Shown: positions 38,458 through 47,486, counted from the stretch's first letter. The stretch is 64,000 bases of DNA from Nitrospirota bacterium (GCA_021783515.1 JAJXTV010000008.1:44217-108216), one strand, 5' to 3'. A program made the numbers and translations. Notes: a model not told the origin generated them from the letters alone.

Positions 38458-39204
38458 TTACATATACATGCCGCCGTTGACATGCACCACCTGCCCCGTG
38501 ATGTACCCTGCCTCACGGGCGGCAAGGAAACAGACCGCATTGGCAACGTCATCGACCGTCCCGAAGGCGCCGACCGGTATTGATTTTAACATTTCCTGTC
38601 TCACATTTTCAGCAAGGGCATCTGTCATGGCGGTCGAAATAAAACCGGGCGCCACGGCGTTCACGGTCACCCCCCTGCTCGCGTATTCCCGGGCCACCGT
38701 CTTGGTGAGCCCGACGATGCCCGCCTTGGATGCGCTGTAGTTGACCTGGCCGGGATTCCCCATGAAGGCGACGACCGAGGCGATATTGACGATCCTGCCG
38801 TACTTCTGCTTCACCATCACCTTCACCGCCTCTTTCGAACAGAGGAAGACCCCCTTGAGGTTTATGTTGATGACCGCGTCCCAGTCCTCTTCCTTCATTC
38901 TCAGCACCAAGCCGTCTTTGGTGATGCCGGCGTTGTTGACCAGGATGTCGAGCCTTCCCCATTCCTTCATCACCGCCTCAAAGGCCTTTGAGACCTCTTC
39001 AGACCGGGAGACATCGAGCCTCACCGCCATCGTCCTGACCCCGAGGTCCGCCAGCTCCCGGGAGGCCTCTCCCGCGGTCTCCTCCGACACGTCCGCGATC
39101 ACGAGGTCCGCACCCTGCTTCGCCAGCTGTGCGGCGATCGACCTGCCGATGCCGCGGGCGCCCCCGGTGATCATTGCCACTTGTCCCTTGAAGTCCATTT
39201 GCAC
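38458..39204 (-). CDS. fabG: 3-oxoacyl-ACP reductase
   Basis: 248 residues, short-chain dehydrogenase using NADPH. Cofactor motif TGGARGIG, structural NNAG in LVNNAGITKDGL, and catalytic Ser-Tyr-Lys with YSASK. Ends VVHVNGGMYM as in FabG. First gene visible of the fabG-acpP-fabF-rnc operon; fabD and fabH are not in the window. Divergent from the citrate/homocitrate synthase-family gene. Confidence 0.95.
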   Translation of the reverse strand: MQMDFKGQVAMITGGARGIGRSIAAQLAKQGADLVIADVSEETAGEASRELADLGVRTMAVRLDVSRSEEVSKAFEAVMKEWGRLDILVNNAGITKDGLVLRMKEEDWDAVININLKGVFLCSKEAVKVMVKQKYGRIVNIASVVAFMGNPGQVNYSASKAGIVGLTKTVAREYASRGVTVNAVAPGFISTAMTDALAENVRQEMLKSIPVGAFGTVDDVANAVCFLAAREAGYITGQVVHVNGGMYM

Positions 39205-39264
39205 CCCCTGGAAAAACGTCTATAATTGTAACAAAGTGCCGGTTTCTTTTCCAGTCCTTTTCTA

Positions 39265-39273
39265 TGGTATAAT
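39265..39273 (+). promoter_or_regulatory. Extended -10 promoter of the citrate/homocitrate synthase-family gene
   Basis: TGG TATAAT: a perfect -10 hexamer (39268-39273) with the TGn extension and no convincing -35. Predicted leader of about 45 bases before the ATG at 39326. Confidence 0.6.
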
Positions 39274-39325
39274 TAATTTCGCCCACAATCCGTGCCATCA
39301 AATCTTTATGTACAAGAGAGGGACT

Positions 39326-40561
39326 ATGACAGGGAAAGTTTATCTGATCGACGTGACCAACAGGGACGGGGTGCAGACCTCCCGCATCCTGCTTCCCAAA
39401 CTTTCGAAAACGATGCTGAACATCTATCTCGACGAGATGGGTGTCTATCAGAGTGAAATAGGATTTCCCACTCTGCGCCACGAGGTAAATTATATCAACG
39501 GCAACCTGGAGTTGGCCAAGGCCGGGGTGATGAACCGGATCCATCTCGAAGGGTGGTGCCGGGCAGTGACGGACGACGTAGTACTGGCGTTCAGGAACTG
39601 TCCGGAGATCAAGCACCTCAACATCTCGATGTCGACGTCTGAGATCATGATCCAGGGGAAGTTCCAGGGGAAAAAGACCTGGAAAGACATCGTCAAATCG
39701 ATGGTCGAGGCGGTCAAGACCGCGCGCGAACTCGGCGCCGAGACGGTCGGCGTCAACGCCGAGGACGCATCGAGGACCGAACTCGACAGGCTGATCGATT
39801 TCGCCCTTGCCGGCAAAGAGGCGGGCGCCGACCGTTTCCGGTACTGCGATACGCTCGGGGCGGACGATCCGATCACAATCTACGACAGGATCAAGGCTCT
39901 CGCGCTTGCGACGAAATTTCCCCTTGAGATGCACTGCCACAACGACCTCGGCATGGCCGAGGCGGTCTCCTGCGCCGGCGCGCAGGGCTCCATCGAGGGA
40001 GGGGTCGATACGTATATCAATACGACGATCAACGGCTATGGGGAGCGGTGCGGAAACTGCGACCTCGTCTCGACGATCCTCGCGCTGAAATTTTCCCACG
40101 GGCTGAGCAAAAAGGTGCACCTCGACGAACACGTGGACCTGAAGAAATCCTGGAAGGTCGCGAAATACGGCTCTTACGCATTCGGCCTGCCGATCCCGAT
40201 CAACCAGCCCGGCGTCGGATCAAATGCCTTCGCCCACGAGTCCGGGATCCATGCCGACGGCGCGCTGAAAGACCGGCGCAATTACGAGCTCTACGACCCC
40301 GAGGACGTCGGCAGGGGAGAGCCGGAACTGCACGAGACCGGACGGATCATCACGACCGGGGAATATGGCGGGATCAAGGGCTTCAGACATGTCTACGACA
40401 AGCTCGGCATCCACTTTCACACCGACGACGAGGCGAGAAAGATACTCGAACTCGTCCAGTATGCCAACCTCCATACGCAGAAGCCCCTGACGGACGACGA
40501 ACTTCGGCTGGTCGCCACCCATCCCGACAGCGTCAGGAAGATTCTCACAATGAATGTGTAA
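39326..40561 (+). CDS. Re-citrate synthase / homocitrate synthase family enzyme
   Basis: 411 residues from the ATG at 39326 (AGAGAGGG upstream); the ORF-track start is far upstream in an unrelated frame extension. It is an HMGL-like acyltransferase TIM barrel: the N-terminal IDVTNRDGVQTSR holds the catalytic Arg-Asp, and MHCHNDLGMAEA the metal-binding HxH. ESGIHADG lies in the C-terminal part. The N terminus reads DVTNRDGVQT instead of the DTTLRDGEQ of LeuA/NifV, which as I recall is typical of Re-citrate synthases in clostridia and sulfate reducers. Activity could instead be homocitrate or a related synthase. A long palindromic terminator follows. Confidence 0.75.
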   Translation: MTGKVYLIDVTNRDGVQTSRILLPKLSKTMLNIYLDEMGVYQSEIGFPTLRHEVNYINGNLELAKAGVMNRIHLEGWCRAVTDDVVLAFRNCPEIKHLNISMSTSEIMIQGKFQGKKTWKDIVKSMVEAVKTARELGAETVGVNAEDASRTELDRLIDFALAGKEAGADRFRYCDTLGADDPITIYDRIKALALATKFPLEMHCHNDLGMAEAVSCAGAQGSIEGGVDTYINTTINGYGERCGNCDLVSTILALKFSHGLSKKVHLDEHVDLKKSWKVAKYGSYAFGLPIPINQPGVGSNAFAHESGIHADGALKDRRNYELYDPEDVGRGEPELHETGRIITTGEYGGIKGFRHVYDKLGIHFHTDDEARKILELVQYANLHTQKPLTDDELRLVATHPDSVRKILTMNV

Positions 40562-40577
40562 GGTCCGGAGATAAATA

Positions 40578-40627
40578 GTCAAAAAAGAAAGGGCGGAGAA
40601 AATTTTCTCCGCCCTTTCTTTTTTGAC
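40578..40627. terminator. 50-bp perfect palindrome, bidirectional terminator
   Basis: The sequence GTCAAAAAAGAAAGGGCGGA GAAAA is mirrored exactly over 50 bases, with a GC-rich core stem, an A tract on one side and a T tract on the other. It lies between the + strand synthase gene (stop 40561) and the - strand gene ending at 40667, serving both. Confidence 0.93.
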
Positions 40628-40666
40628 CTGTCGGCGATATTTCCCGGCGGCCGCTGAATCCGCCCC

Positions 40667-41092
40667 TCAGTCGTTAGCTCCCTCAGGGGGGTCTTTGTCA
40701 GCACCCTCGTCCCGCAAAAGAAGCGGAAGCCGCGCGCCAGCAAGAAAGAATCCGGCGGATATAAAGACCGCGCTGCAGGCTACTGTGAAGGCAAGCGATT
40801 TCCCATGCCACAGCCCGGCAAACCAGCGTCTGAACGCGTCCGAGACAACAGCAGACTTTCCCCCAAAGACTTCCATATCATGGATATACGTCTTGGAGTC
40901 CTCCGGCGAGACCGGATACACCTGTCCGCCCGCCATTTCATACCCGGCGTCGCGTTGCGGGCCGTCGACCGCAGTCCCGTACACGGCGGCAGCGCCCGCC
41001 AGCCCCGCCAGCAGGATCGCTGCGCCGGCGATCTGCAAACGCCTGCGAAGAGCACCCTTCGGCCGCCTCCGGCGGCCGTACTTATCGCTCAT
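40667..41092 (-). CDS. Two-TM membrane protein of unknown function
   Basis: 141 residues with a basic N terminus (YGRRRRPKGALRRRL), TM1 at about 20-40, an extracytoplasmic loop containing VYPVSPEDSKTYIHDMEVFGGK, and TM2 at about 98-118 (AFTVACSAVFISAGFFLAG). The loop sequence PEDSK.Y...ME.FGGK looks conserved, as does RWFAGLWHGKSLA. It begins 23 bp after the haem-containing kinase gene, so probably shares its transcript. I do not recognise a named family. Confidence 0.6.
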   Translation of the reverse strand: MSDKYGRRRRPKGALRRRLQIAGAAILLAGLAGAAAVYGTAVDGPQRDAGYEMAGGQVYPVSPEDSKTYIHDMEVFGGKSAVVSDAFRRWFAGLWHGKSLAFTVACSAVFISAGFFLAGARLPLLLRDEGADKDPPEGAND

Positions 41093-41115
41093 CGTCCCGC
41101 GCCGTCCGGCAGTCT

Positions 41116-43131
41116 CTATGCAAGATATTGCACCGGCACGTTGGCGTTTTCGGGCATATAGATAGGCAGGGAAATCGTAAACTTCGTACCTCTTCCCTCC
41201 TGGCTCTCGACATCGATCTTGCCTTTATGGCTCTGGATTATCTTATAGGTGATCGAGAGTCCCAGTCCTGTCCCTTTCTCCCGTTTCGTGGTGAAAAAAG
41301 GCTCGAAGATCTTCGGGAGCACCTCGTTCGGTATGCCGTGGCCGGTGTCCGATATCTCGACGAGGGCTGTTCTGTCGTTATTCGAGGTGCGGATAGTGAT
41401 CTCCTTCTGCCTCTGCCGGCCGGCCTCGACCATCGCGTGTACCGAGTTGTTCAGCACATTCAGAAAGACCTGTTTGATCTGGTTGGGATCGCCCATGATG
41501 ACCGGCAGCTCGGAGTAATGCTCATGGATCCTGATACTCGCGTCCTTCAGCTGCACCCCGATAAGGGTCACCACCTCCCTCAGCAGGCCGTTGAGGTCCA
41601 CAGCGCGTATCTCGAGCGGCCTCCGCCTCGCAAACTCCAGGAGCTGCTGCACGATGTCTCTCGCCCGCATCGACTCCTTCTCGATCACCTCAATGTCCTT
41701 CATAATGTTCTCGATGTTTCCTTCTTCCTTGATCAGCTCGGCATACCCCATGATGCTCGTCAGCGGATTGTTGATCTCGTGGGCGACATTCGAGGCAAGT
41801 TCGCCGATTGCCGCCAGCTTCGCGGCCTGCACCAGCTGCTCCTGCGTCTCTCTCAGTTCCTTCATCTGCGCCCTCAGGTCTTCGTAGAGCTTGATGTTTT
41901 CGATCGCAACCGATACGTTGTTCGAGATGATGCCGAGAAGCCGCGACGACTCCTCATGGAACTCCCCTTCCGTCTTGTTCGCCAGACGTATGACGCCGGC
42001 GAGGTCGCCTTTCAGGCTCACCCAGCCCAGAAGCAGGGTTCGAACATGCGTCGCCTGCACTCCCAGAAGTCCGGCCGGCAGACCATCCTCCCCCGGGGAG
42101 TTGACGATCATCGGCCTCCGGTTACTGGCCGCGTACAGCTTCCTCATCGCCCCGCCCGGCACCCGGATCGACCGGGCCTCGGCCTCATCCATTCCATGGG
42201 CCGGAAAGGCATGCTCAAGATACTCACCGCGCTCATCGAACAGCAGAAGGCCGCATTGCTCGACGCCTACCAGCTCGGCTACGCCCCGCGATACCTCGCG
42301 GACGATGTCCCCGATGTTCGAAACCGAGTGAAACGGGAGGGTCACCCGGTAGAGTCCGGTCAGCTTATTCATATGCTGAACGACCTTCTCGTTGCTTTCC
42401 TTCAAAGAGATGCTCATGTCGTTGATGGACGCCGCGAGTTCGCCGAACTCGGTCGTATCGGAATAGCCCGTGGTGCAGCCGAGGTTCCCCGCGGCAATCT
42501 TCCTCGATACCCCGATCAGTTCGCGCACGGGGCTTATGATGTTCCTTGTCAGCCGCGTCGCGATCCAGAGCGCGATAAGGAACGAAATAAAGAGCGTGAC
42601 GATCAGTATCCGCTGCGCCCGCCGCACGTCGTCGATCGCCTTCTGTGTCCTCTCCTGAAGCCGCTGGTTCGCGATCAGAGCCATTTCGGATGTCATGTTC
42701 AGCAACTCGGTCCCTATATTATAGGACTCCGTTTTAAGCGACCTGATCCTCTCCTCATCCGCCGAGGCGGTGATATAATAGCTCAGCGATGTCTCGAACC
42801 TGTCGATCAGCCCTCTGACATCGCGGAGTTTCTGCGTCATCAGGGGAGAGTGGTGACACTGGGTACAATGATTGATCGACTTGTCGAGGTCCGTGACGTT
42901 CGAGACTATCTTGTCGAGGCGGCTCCCCAACTCGGTATGGACGGTAAGCAGGTCCTGCTCCACGTTCTGGATCTTGATGATCAGGTCCTGTCTGAGGATT
43001 TCTACGTTGTGAAGGGTGATGATTTCCTGGAGCTGCGAGGTGGTAAAGGTGATGTACAGCATGGATATGACCGCCCCTGCCGTGAAGACCGCAAAGAGAA
43101 CAGACAGAAACGCTATGATCCTGTTTTTCAT
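41116..43131 (-). CDS. Sensor histidine kinase with periplasmic c-type haem motif
   Basis: 671 residues. TM1 at about 7-29, a periplasmic domain of some 140 residues, TM2 at about 172-190, HAMP, a GAF domain (about 255-420), HisKA with VAHEINNPLTSIMGY and HATPase with DTGHGIPNE and GTGLGLSITYKI. The periplasmic domain contains CTQCHH (Cys89, Cys92, His93), the attachment site for one covalently bound haem c. Haem-c sensor domains are known in Geobacter-type kinases and chemoreceptors, where they respond to redox or gas ligands. No response regulator is adjacent; the small membrane protein downstream is the only partner. Confidence 0.93.
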   Translation of the reverse strand: MKNRIIAFLSVLFAVFTAGAVISMLYITFTTSQLQEIITLHNVEILRQDLIIKIQNVEQDLLTVHTELGSRLDKIVSNVTDLDKSINHCTQCHHSPLMTQKLRDVRGLIDRFETSLSYYITASADEERIRSLKTESYNIGTELLNMTSEMALIANQRLQERTQKAIDDVRRAQRILIVTLFISFLIALWIATRLTRNIISPVRELIGVSRKIAAGNLGCTTGYSDTTEFGELAASINDMSISLKESNEKVVQHMNKLTGLYRVTLPFHSVSNIGDIVREVSRGVAELVGVEQCGLLLFDERGEYLEHAFPAHGMDEAEARSIRVPGGAMRKLYAASNRRPMIVNSPGEDGLPAGLLGVQATHVRTLLLGWVSLKGDLAGVIRLANKTEGEFHEESSRLLGIISNNVSVAIENIKLYEDLRAQMKELRETQEQLVQAAKLAAIGELASNVAHEINNPLTSIMGYAELIKEEGNIENIMKDIEVIEKESMRARDIVQQLLEFARRRPLEIRAVDLNGLLREVVTLIGVQLKDASIRIHEHYSELPVIMGDPNQIKQVFLNVLNNSVHAMVEAGRQRQKEITIRTSNNDRTALVEISDTGHGIPNEVLPKIFEPFFTTKREKGTGLGLSITYKIIQSHKGKIDVESQEGRGTKFTISLPIYMPENANVPVQYLA

Positions 43132-43213
43132 AAGATTGATTTATGTCCCTACGCTACAATAAAATATAACCAATCGGGAAGAAATATAGCAATTCCTTTG
43201 AAGGAGCGTCCAG

Positions 43214-43417
43214 ATGATCGAAACAACGATACAGGTAGACGGAATGTCCTGCCAGCATTGCGTCATGAGGGTGAAAAAGGCGGTCGAAGGGCTGACGGGA
43301 ATCGCGAAGGCCGACGTGCAGGTCGGTGTCGTAAATGTAACCTTCGACGATGCAAAAATTCAGAAGAAGGAGATCGAAGACGCCATCGTCAAGGCGGGGT
43401 ACAAGATACACGGGTAG
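43214..43417 (+). CDS. CopZ-like heavy-metal-associated domain protein
   Basis: 67 residues forming one HMA domain. The metal-binding loop GMSCQHC near the N terminus is the Cu(I) site of CopZ/Atx1-type chaperones. AAGGAG precedes the ATG. No copper ATPase or CueR/CsoR gene is adjacent, so its delivery partner is elsewhere. Its stop codon is part of a 28-bp palindrome shared with the convergent kinase gene. Confidence 0.9.
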   Translation: MIETTIQVDGMSCQHCVMRVKKAVEGLTGIAKADVQVGVVNVTFDDAKIQKKEIEDAIVKAGYKIHG

Positions 43418-43441
43418 GGGCAATTCATGAATTGCCCCTAC
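43414..43441. repeat. 28-bp perfect palindrome over two convergent stop codons
   Basis: GTAGGGGCAATTCA is followed by its exact reverse complement. It spans the TAG of the CopZ-like gene and the TGA of the kinase gene. It looks like a member of the widespread GTAGGGGC...GCCCCTAC palindromes; a terminator role is possible but no T tract is present. Confidence 0.88.
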
Positions 43442-45281
43442 TTCGTGGGAGCGCTACATAAAAGACCGCCCCCTCATTCGTCGTCGCTTCGGCCCATATC
43501 CGGCCCCCGTGCCGCTGGACGATGCGGTGAACGATCGAAAGTCCTATGCCCGTGCCCTCGAATTCGTTCGCGCTGCGCAGCCGCTGGAAGACCCCGAACA
43601 GCTTCTCCGCATGCTGCATGCTGAACCCGACGCCGTTGTCCCGCACAAAATAGAGGTGCTCGGCCTCGCCGCTCCTTCCCCCGACCTCGACTACCGCATC
43701 TGCCCTCTTCCTGGTGAACTTGACCGCGTTCGAGAGGAGGTTTTCGAACACCTGCCGGAGGAGCACGGGGTCTCCCTTGATCGGGGGCAGCGGCTCAACG
43801 ACAAATGAAACGGTCCTCTCCGGCAAGGCCCGCCGAGCCTCTTCGCAGAGCCCCTTCACCATCTTTTCGACGTCGACCTCGGCGACATTCATCTCCTGCC
43901 GGCCAATCCGGGAGAGGTCTAAAAGACCGTTTATCAGCCGGTCCATCTTTCCGGCGTTCGCCTCTATGGTGCCGAGGAGGTCCCTCCCTTCGGCATCGAG
44001 CCTCTCCCCGTAGTCTTCCAAAAGCGCCCGCGAAAAGCCGCCTATGATCCGAAGCGGGGCTCGGAGATCATGGGAGACCGAATAACTGAACGCCTCCATC
44101 TCGCGGTAGGCGAGTTCCAGCCCGGAGGTGCGCTCCTTCACCTTTCCCTCCAGTTCCTCGTTGAGTGCCCGCAAGGCATCCTCCGCCTCCCGCCTCATCC
44201 TCTCATTTTCGATGAAATCGACCGCAAAGGACACGTCCTCCGCAAGGGCGGTGAGCAAATCGATCTCCTCCCCGGTGAAAAACTGCGGCCTTTCCGAATA
44301 TATGGTGAATGCACCGATCACCTCCGACCCGATGCGAAGGGGGAAAGAGGCCGACGAGCGGAACCCGTGCCGCAGGGCCTTCTCCCGCCAGGGCCTCATG
44401 ATCGGATCGACCTCTGTGTCGCTGCAGATGAAATGTCTCTTATCGAAGACCGCCCTCCCGGTCGGCCCCTTTCCCTCCGGCACATCGGCGGCAATGACCC
44501 TGACCGCATCAAGATAGCCGCCCTCGTCTCCCCAACACGCCACTGGCCTCACCTCGAGCGTCTCAGGGTCTTTCATCCCTATCCACGCCATTCTGAACAT
44601 CCCGTCTTCGACCGCAATCCTGCAGACCTGCTCATATAATTTTTCGGTTTCCCGGATGCGGACGATCGCCTCATTGATCTTGCTGAGCACCGAATAGAGA
44701 CGGTTCAGGCGGAGAACGTTTTCCTGAGCCGTCTTTCGATCGGTGATATCATGGAAATAGACGGCCAGACCTTCTTTGGAGGGAAATGCCCGGACCTCCA
44801 CCCAGATAGCAAGGAGAGGGGAAAGGGCTTCAAACGATACCGGCGTCATCTCGGCCAGCGCCCTGTGGTATTGTTCGTAAAAGACCGAATCGGCCGCCCC
44901 GGGGGCCACTTCCCATATCGTCCGGCCGAGGAGTTCGTCAAGGCTTCTCCTCCAGAGCCGCGCTGCCTCATTATTGACGTAGGTAAAACGCCACTGGCGA
45001 TCAAGGGTGAAAAAACCATCGGAGATGCTCTCGAGGATATCGAGCAGTCTCTCCTGGTTCCTGCGGCCCTGCGCCTCGGCCTTGTGGCGGACGGCCATCT
45101 CCCCCCCAAGCTCCTCGTTGCGGCGGGCAAGTTCGGAGGAGCTTACACGGGGGCGAGTGGCAGCCGTTTCCTTCTTTTTTCCGGCGGAGTCCGGCACACT
45201 TCTAAATCCTTTGTCTTTCATCCCGGGGTTCCCCTTCTCCGGACCGGCGTCGCGGCCTTCCTTGGGATGCCTTTTCGCCAT
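43425..45281 (-). CDS. Soluble PAS-GAF sensor histidine kinase
   Basis: 618 residues without membrane segments. The first 70 residues are charged and coiled. A PAS domain (about 75-190: SISDGFFTLDRQWRFTYVN) and a GAF domain (about 215-365) precede HisKA with SVSHDLRAPLRIIGGFSRAL and a HATPase with DNGVGFSMQHAEKLFGVFQRL and GTGIGLSIV. The HDLRAPL H-box and C-terminal layout are like bacteriophytochrome-type kinases, but no chromophore Cys is evident. Orphan: no response regulator nearby. The last codons overlap a palindrome. Confidence 0.93.
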   Translation of the reverse strand: MAKRHPKEGRDAGPEKGNPGMKDKGFRSVPDSAGKKKETAATRPRVSSSELARRNEELGGEMAVRHKAEAQGRRNQERLLDILESISDGFFTLDRQWRFTYVNNEAARLWRRSLDELLGRTIWEVAPGAADSVFYEQYHRALAEMTPVSFEALSPLLAIWVEVRAFPSKEGLAVYFHDITDRKTAQENVLRLNRLYSVLSKINEAIVRIRETEKLYEQVCRIAVEDGMFRMAWIGMKDPETLEVRPVACWGDEGGYLDAVRVIAADVPEGKGPTGRAVFDKRHFICSDTEVDPIMRPWREKALRHGFRSSASFPLRIGSEVIGAFTIYSERPQFFTGEEIDLLTALAEDVSFAVDFIENERMRREAEDALRALNEELEGKVKERTSGLELAYREMEAFSYSVSHDLRAPLRIIGGFSRALLEDYGERLDAEGRDLLGTIEANAGKMDRLINGLLDLSRIGRQEMNVAEVDVEKMVKGLCEEARRALPERTVSFVVEPLPPIKGDPVLLRQVFENLLSNAVKFTRKRADAVVEVGGRSGEAEHLYFVRDNGVGFSMQHAEKLFGVFQRLRSANEFEGTGIGLSIVHRIVQRHGGRIWAEATTNEGAVFYVALPRSRGNS

Positions 45282-45424
45282 GAATACTCCCCGTCGTTAT
45301 TCATCGTTATTAAAGTGGTCTATAGGATAGCAAAAAATATCTGAGGAAAGAAAACAGAAAAAAAGCAGGAAAGGATGCTGCGAAGGGTGCGAAAGGAGGG
45401 CCTCGCCGGCAGCCGACCGCCGGA

Positions 45425-47485
45425 CTATACGCTCCTCAGTTCCCCGCCGGTCTTCCGGAGTATATATGCGACGAGACCCCCGTGGACAGCTTCGACCTCT
45501 TCGTCGGTCAGCGTCCTGTCGGCTGAACGGTAGGTAATCCGGTACCCCAGGCTCTTTCTGCCCTGCGGGATATTCTTCCCCTTATAGGCGTCGAAAAGTT
45601 CCACATTTTCGAGATACCCCGAGGGATAGGCCGACAGCTCCCGCATCACCTCGGCAGACGAGAGAGCGTCGTCCAGGACGATTGCGATATCGCGCTCGAC
45701 CGCCGGGTATTTCGGTATCGCAGAGTAGGCCAGTCTCCCGGGGACGGCAGCAAGAAGCCTTTCAAGGCTCAGTTCAAAGACGACGATCTCCGGCTTCGGT
45801 ATCTTGAGGGCGAGCTTCTCCACCACCCCGGGGGTCAGTTCGCCGACATATCCGATGCGTTCCCCGCTGAGAAGCGCGTCGGCAGACTTCCCCCTGTGGA
45901 GAAAAGCCTCTGACGAAGGCACGTAGGAAAGTCCTGTCATCTTCATTTCCGCGAAGAGAGAATCGATCATCCCCTTGACGACATAAAACGACGGCGCCTC
46001 CTCCTTCCACAGGGAGGGCAGATTTTCGCGGAAGAGGATGCCGCCCAGCATGAGTTCTTCGTCCGGCAGTCTGCCACCGCGGTCGATAAAGATCCTTGCC
46101 GCCTCGAAGCACCTGATATCCCGCGCACCCCTCGCCAGATTATAGAGGAAGTTTTTCACGAGCGAAGGCGTCAGCGTCGTCCGCATGAGGGAATCTTCCT
46201 GACGGAGCGGGTTCAGGACCCCCACGCTTTTCCTCCTGTCGTCACCGGGAGGGATCAGCAGCGTATCGAGGTCCGCCTCGTTCATGAAGCTGTAGTTGAT
46301 CACCTCCGTGAAACCGGTCTTTCTGACCGCCTCCTTTATCCTGCCGATGTCGCCTTCCCTCTTGTTCAGGACCCCCGCCGAAAGCCCGGTCTTCGGGTTT
46401 CTCGCCGCGATATTGCCGAAGCCGAAGGTCCTCGCCACCTCCTCGACGATATCGTAATATTCCCTCACGTCCCTGCGGTAGGGGGGAGGAACCGCGCGGA
46501 ACCTCTCGCCGAGGTCTTCGCTCCGGATGCCGACCCTCCCGATCAGCGCCCTCATCTCGTCCTTTCCGATCGACGTGCCGAGCAGGGAATTCACCTGGTC
46601 ATATCCGGCCTCGACGACCGACGGGACGTATTGTTCGGGATAGGCGTCGACGATCCCGCCGATCGCCCCGCCGCCGGTCTCCCTCATGAGCAGGGCCGCC
46701 CTGTTGAGCGCGTTTTCGAGGAACACGATATCCGTACCCCTCTCAAAGCGGTAAGAGGATTCGGTCTTAAGCCCGAGCGCCTTCGAGGTCCTTCTGACCG
46801 AGGTCGGCTCGAAATATGCGCTCTCGAGAAAGATATTCTTCGTCTCGGGCGTCACGCTCGACCCCTCGCCACCCATCACGCCGGCAATCGCCACCGGTCC
46901 GTTGCCGTCCCAGATGAGGAGCATGTCCGGAGAGAGCTCCCTCCCGGCCCCGTCGAGGGTCACGATCTCTTTCCCCTGCCCTGCCCGTCCGACACGGATT
47001 GAGGCCCCGAAGAGCTTGTCCGCATCGAATGCGTGAAGGGGATGGCCGAGTTCGAGCAGCACATAATTCGTGATATCGACGATATTGTTGTTGAGAGAGC
47101 GGACGCCGCAGCGCTCCAGCCTTGCCTTCATCCATGCGGGCGAATCGCCCACGGTCACGCCGCTGATCATCCTGCCGGCATACCGGTTGCAGAGGGCCGG
47201 ATCGAGTATCTCGACCGTCACGCCCGACGCCGGCAGCCCGCCCTCTATGGCGGTGTCCGGCATCCTGAGGGGCAGATGAAAGGCTGCTGCCAGTTCCCGT
47301 GCGACGCCGAGGATGCTGAGACAGTCGGGCCTGTTCGGCGTGACATTCACTTCCATGACGACGTCGGCGCCGGCATTCTCCATACCCTCGATCTCGAGGC
47401 CGGCCATCGTGAGCCTGTCGGCAATCTCCCCCGGGGCCGCCTGTACGTCGACGAATTCCTTCAGCCATTCAAGAGAGACTTTCAT
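45425..47485 (-). CDS. pheT: Phenylalanyl-tRNA synthetase beta subunit, lacking the tRNA-binding domain
   Basis: 686 residues against about 790-800 for the common bacterial form. The N terminus MKVSLEWLKEFVDVQ runs at about residue 40 (AGLEIEGMENAG) straight into ADVVMEVNVTPNRPDCLSILGVARE. The EMAP/OB-fold tRNA-binding domain usually found there, about 110 residues, is absent. B3/B4, B5 (YFEPTSVRRTSKALGLKTESSYRFERG, quoted in part) and the C-terminal anticodon-binding FDX-ACB domain are intact. It follows pheS by one base. Probably functional; a clean domain deletion rather than decay. Confidence 0.95.
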   Translation of the reverse strand: MKVSLEWLKEFVDVQAAPGEIADRLTMAGLEIEGMENAGADVVMEVNVTPNRPDCLSILGVARELAAAFHLPLRMPDTAIEGGLPASGVTVEILDPALCNRYAGRMISGVTVGDSPAWMKARLERCGVRSLNNNIVDITNYVLLELGHPLHAFDADKLFGASIRVGRAGQGKEIVTLDGAGRELSPDMLLIWDGNGPVAIAGVMGGEGSSVTPETKNIFLESAYFEPTSVRRTSKALGLKTESSYRFERGTDIVFLENALNRAALLMRETGGGAIGGIVDAYPEQYVPSVVEAGYDQVNSLLGTSIGKDEMRALIGRVGIRSEDLGERFRAVPPPYRRDVREYYDIVEEVARTFGFGNIAARNPKTGLSAGVLNKREGDIGRIKEAVRKTGFTEVINYSFMNEADLDTLLIPPGDDRRKSVGVLNPLRQEDSLMRTTLTPSLVKNFLYNLARGARDIRCFEAARIFIDRGGRLPDEELMLGGILFRENLPSLWKEEAPSFYVVKGMIDSLFAEMKMTGLSYVPSSEAFLHRGKSADALLSGERIGYVGELTPGVVEKLALKIPKPEIVVFELSLERLLAAVPGRLAYSAIPKYPAVERDIAIVLDDALSSAEVMRELSAYPSGYLENVELFDAYKGKNIPQGRKSLGYRITYRSADRTLTDEEVEAVHGGLVAYILRKTGGELRSV

Positions 47486-47486
47486 A

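Noticed and set aside
42020-42060. GGTTCGAAC-like string reminiscent of a tRNA T-loop
   Set aside because: Lies inside the histidine kinase coding sequence, with no cloverleaf around it.
41128-43461. 777-codon + strand ORF over the haem kinase
   Set aside because: Longest ORF of the track, but antisense to a kinase with complete motifs, and it runs through the CopZ-like gene in another frame.
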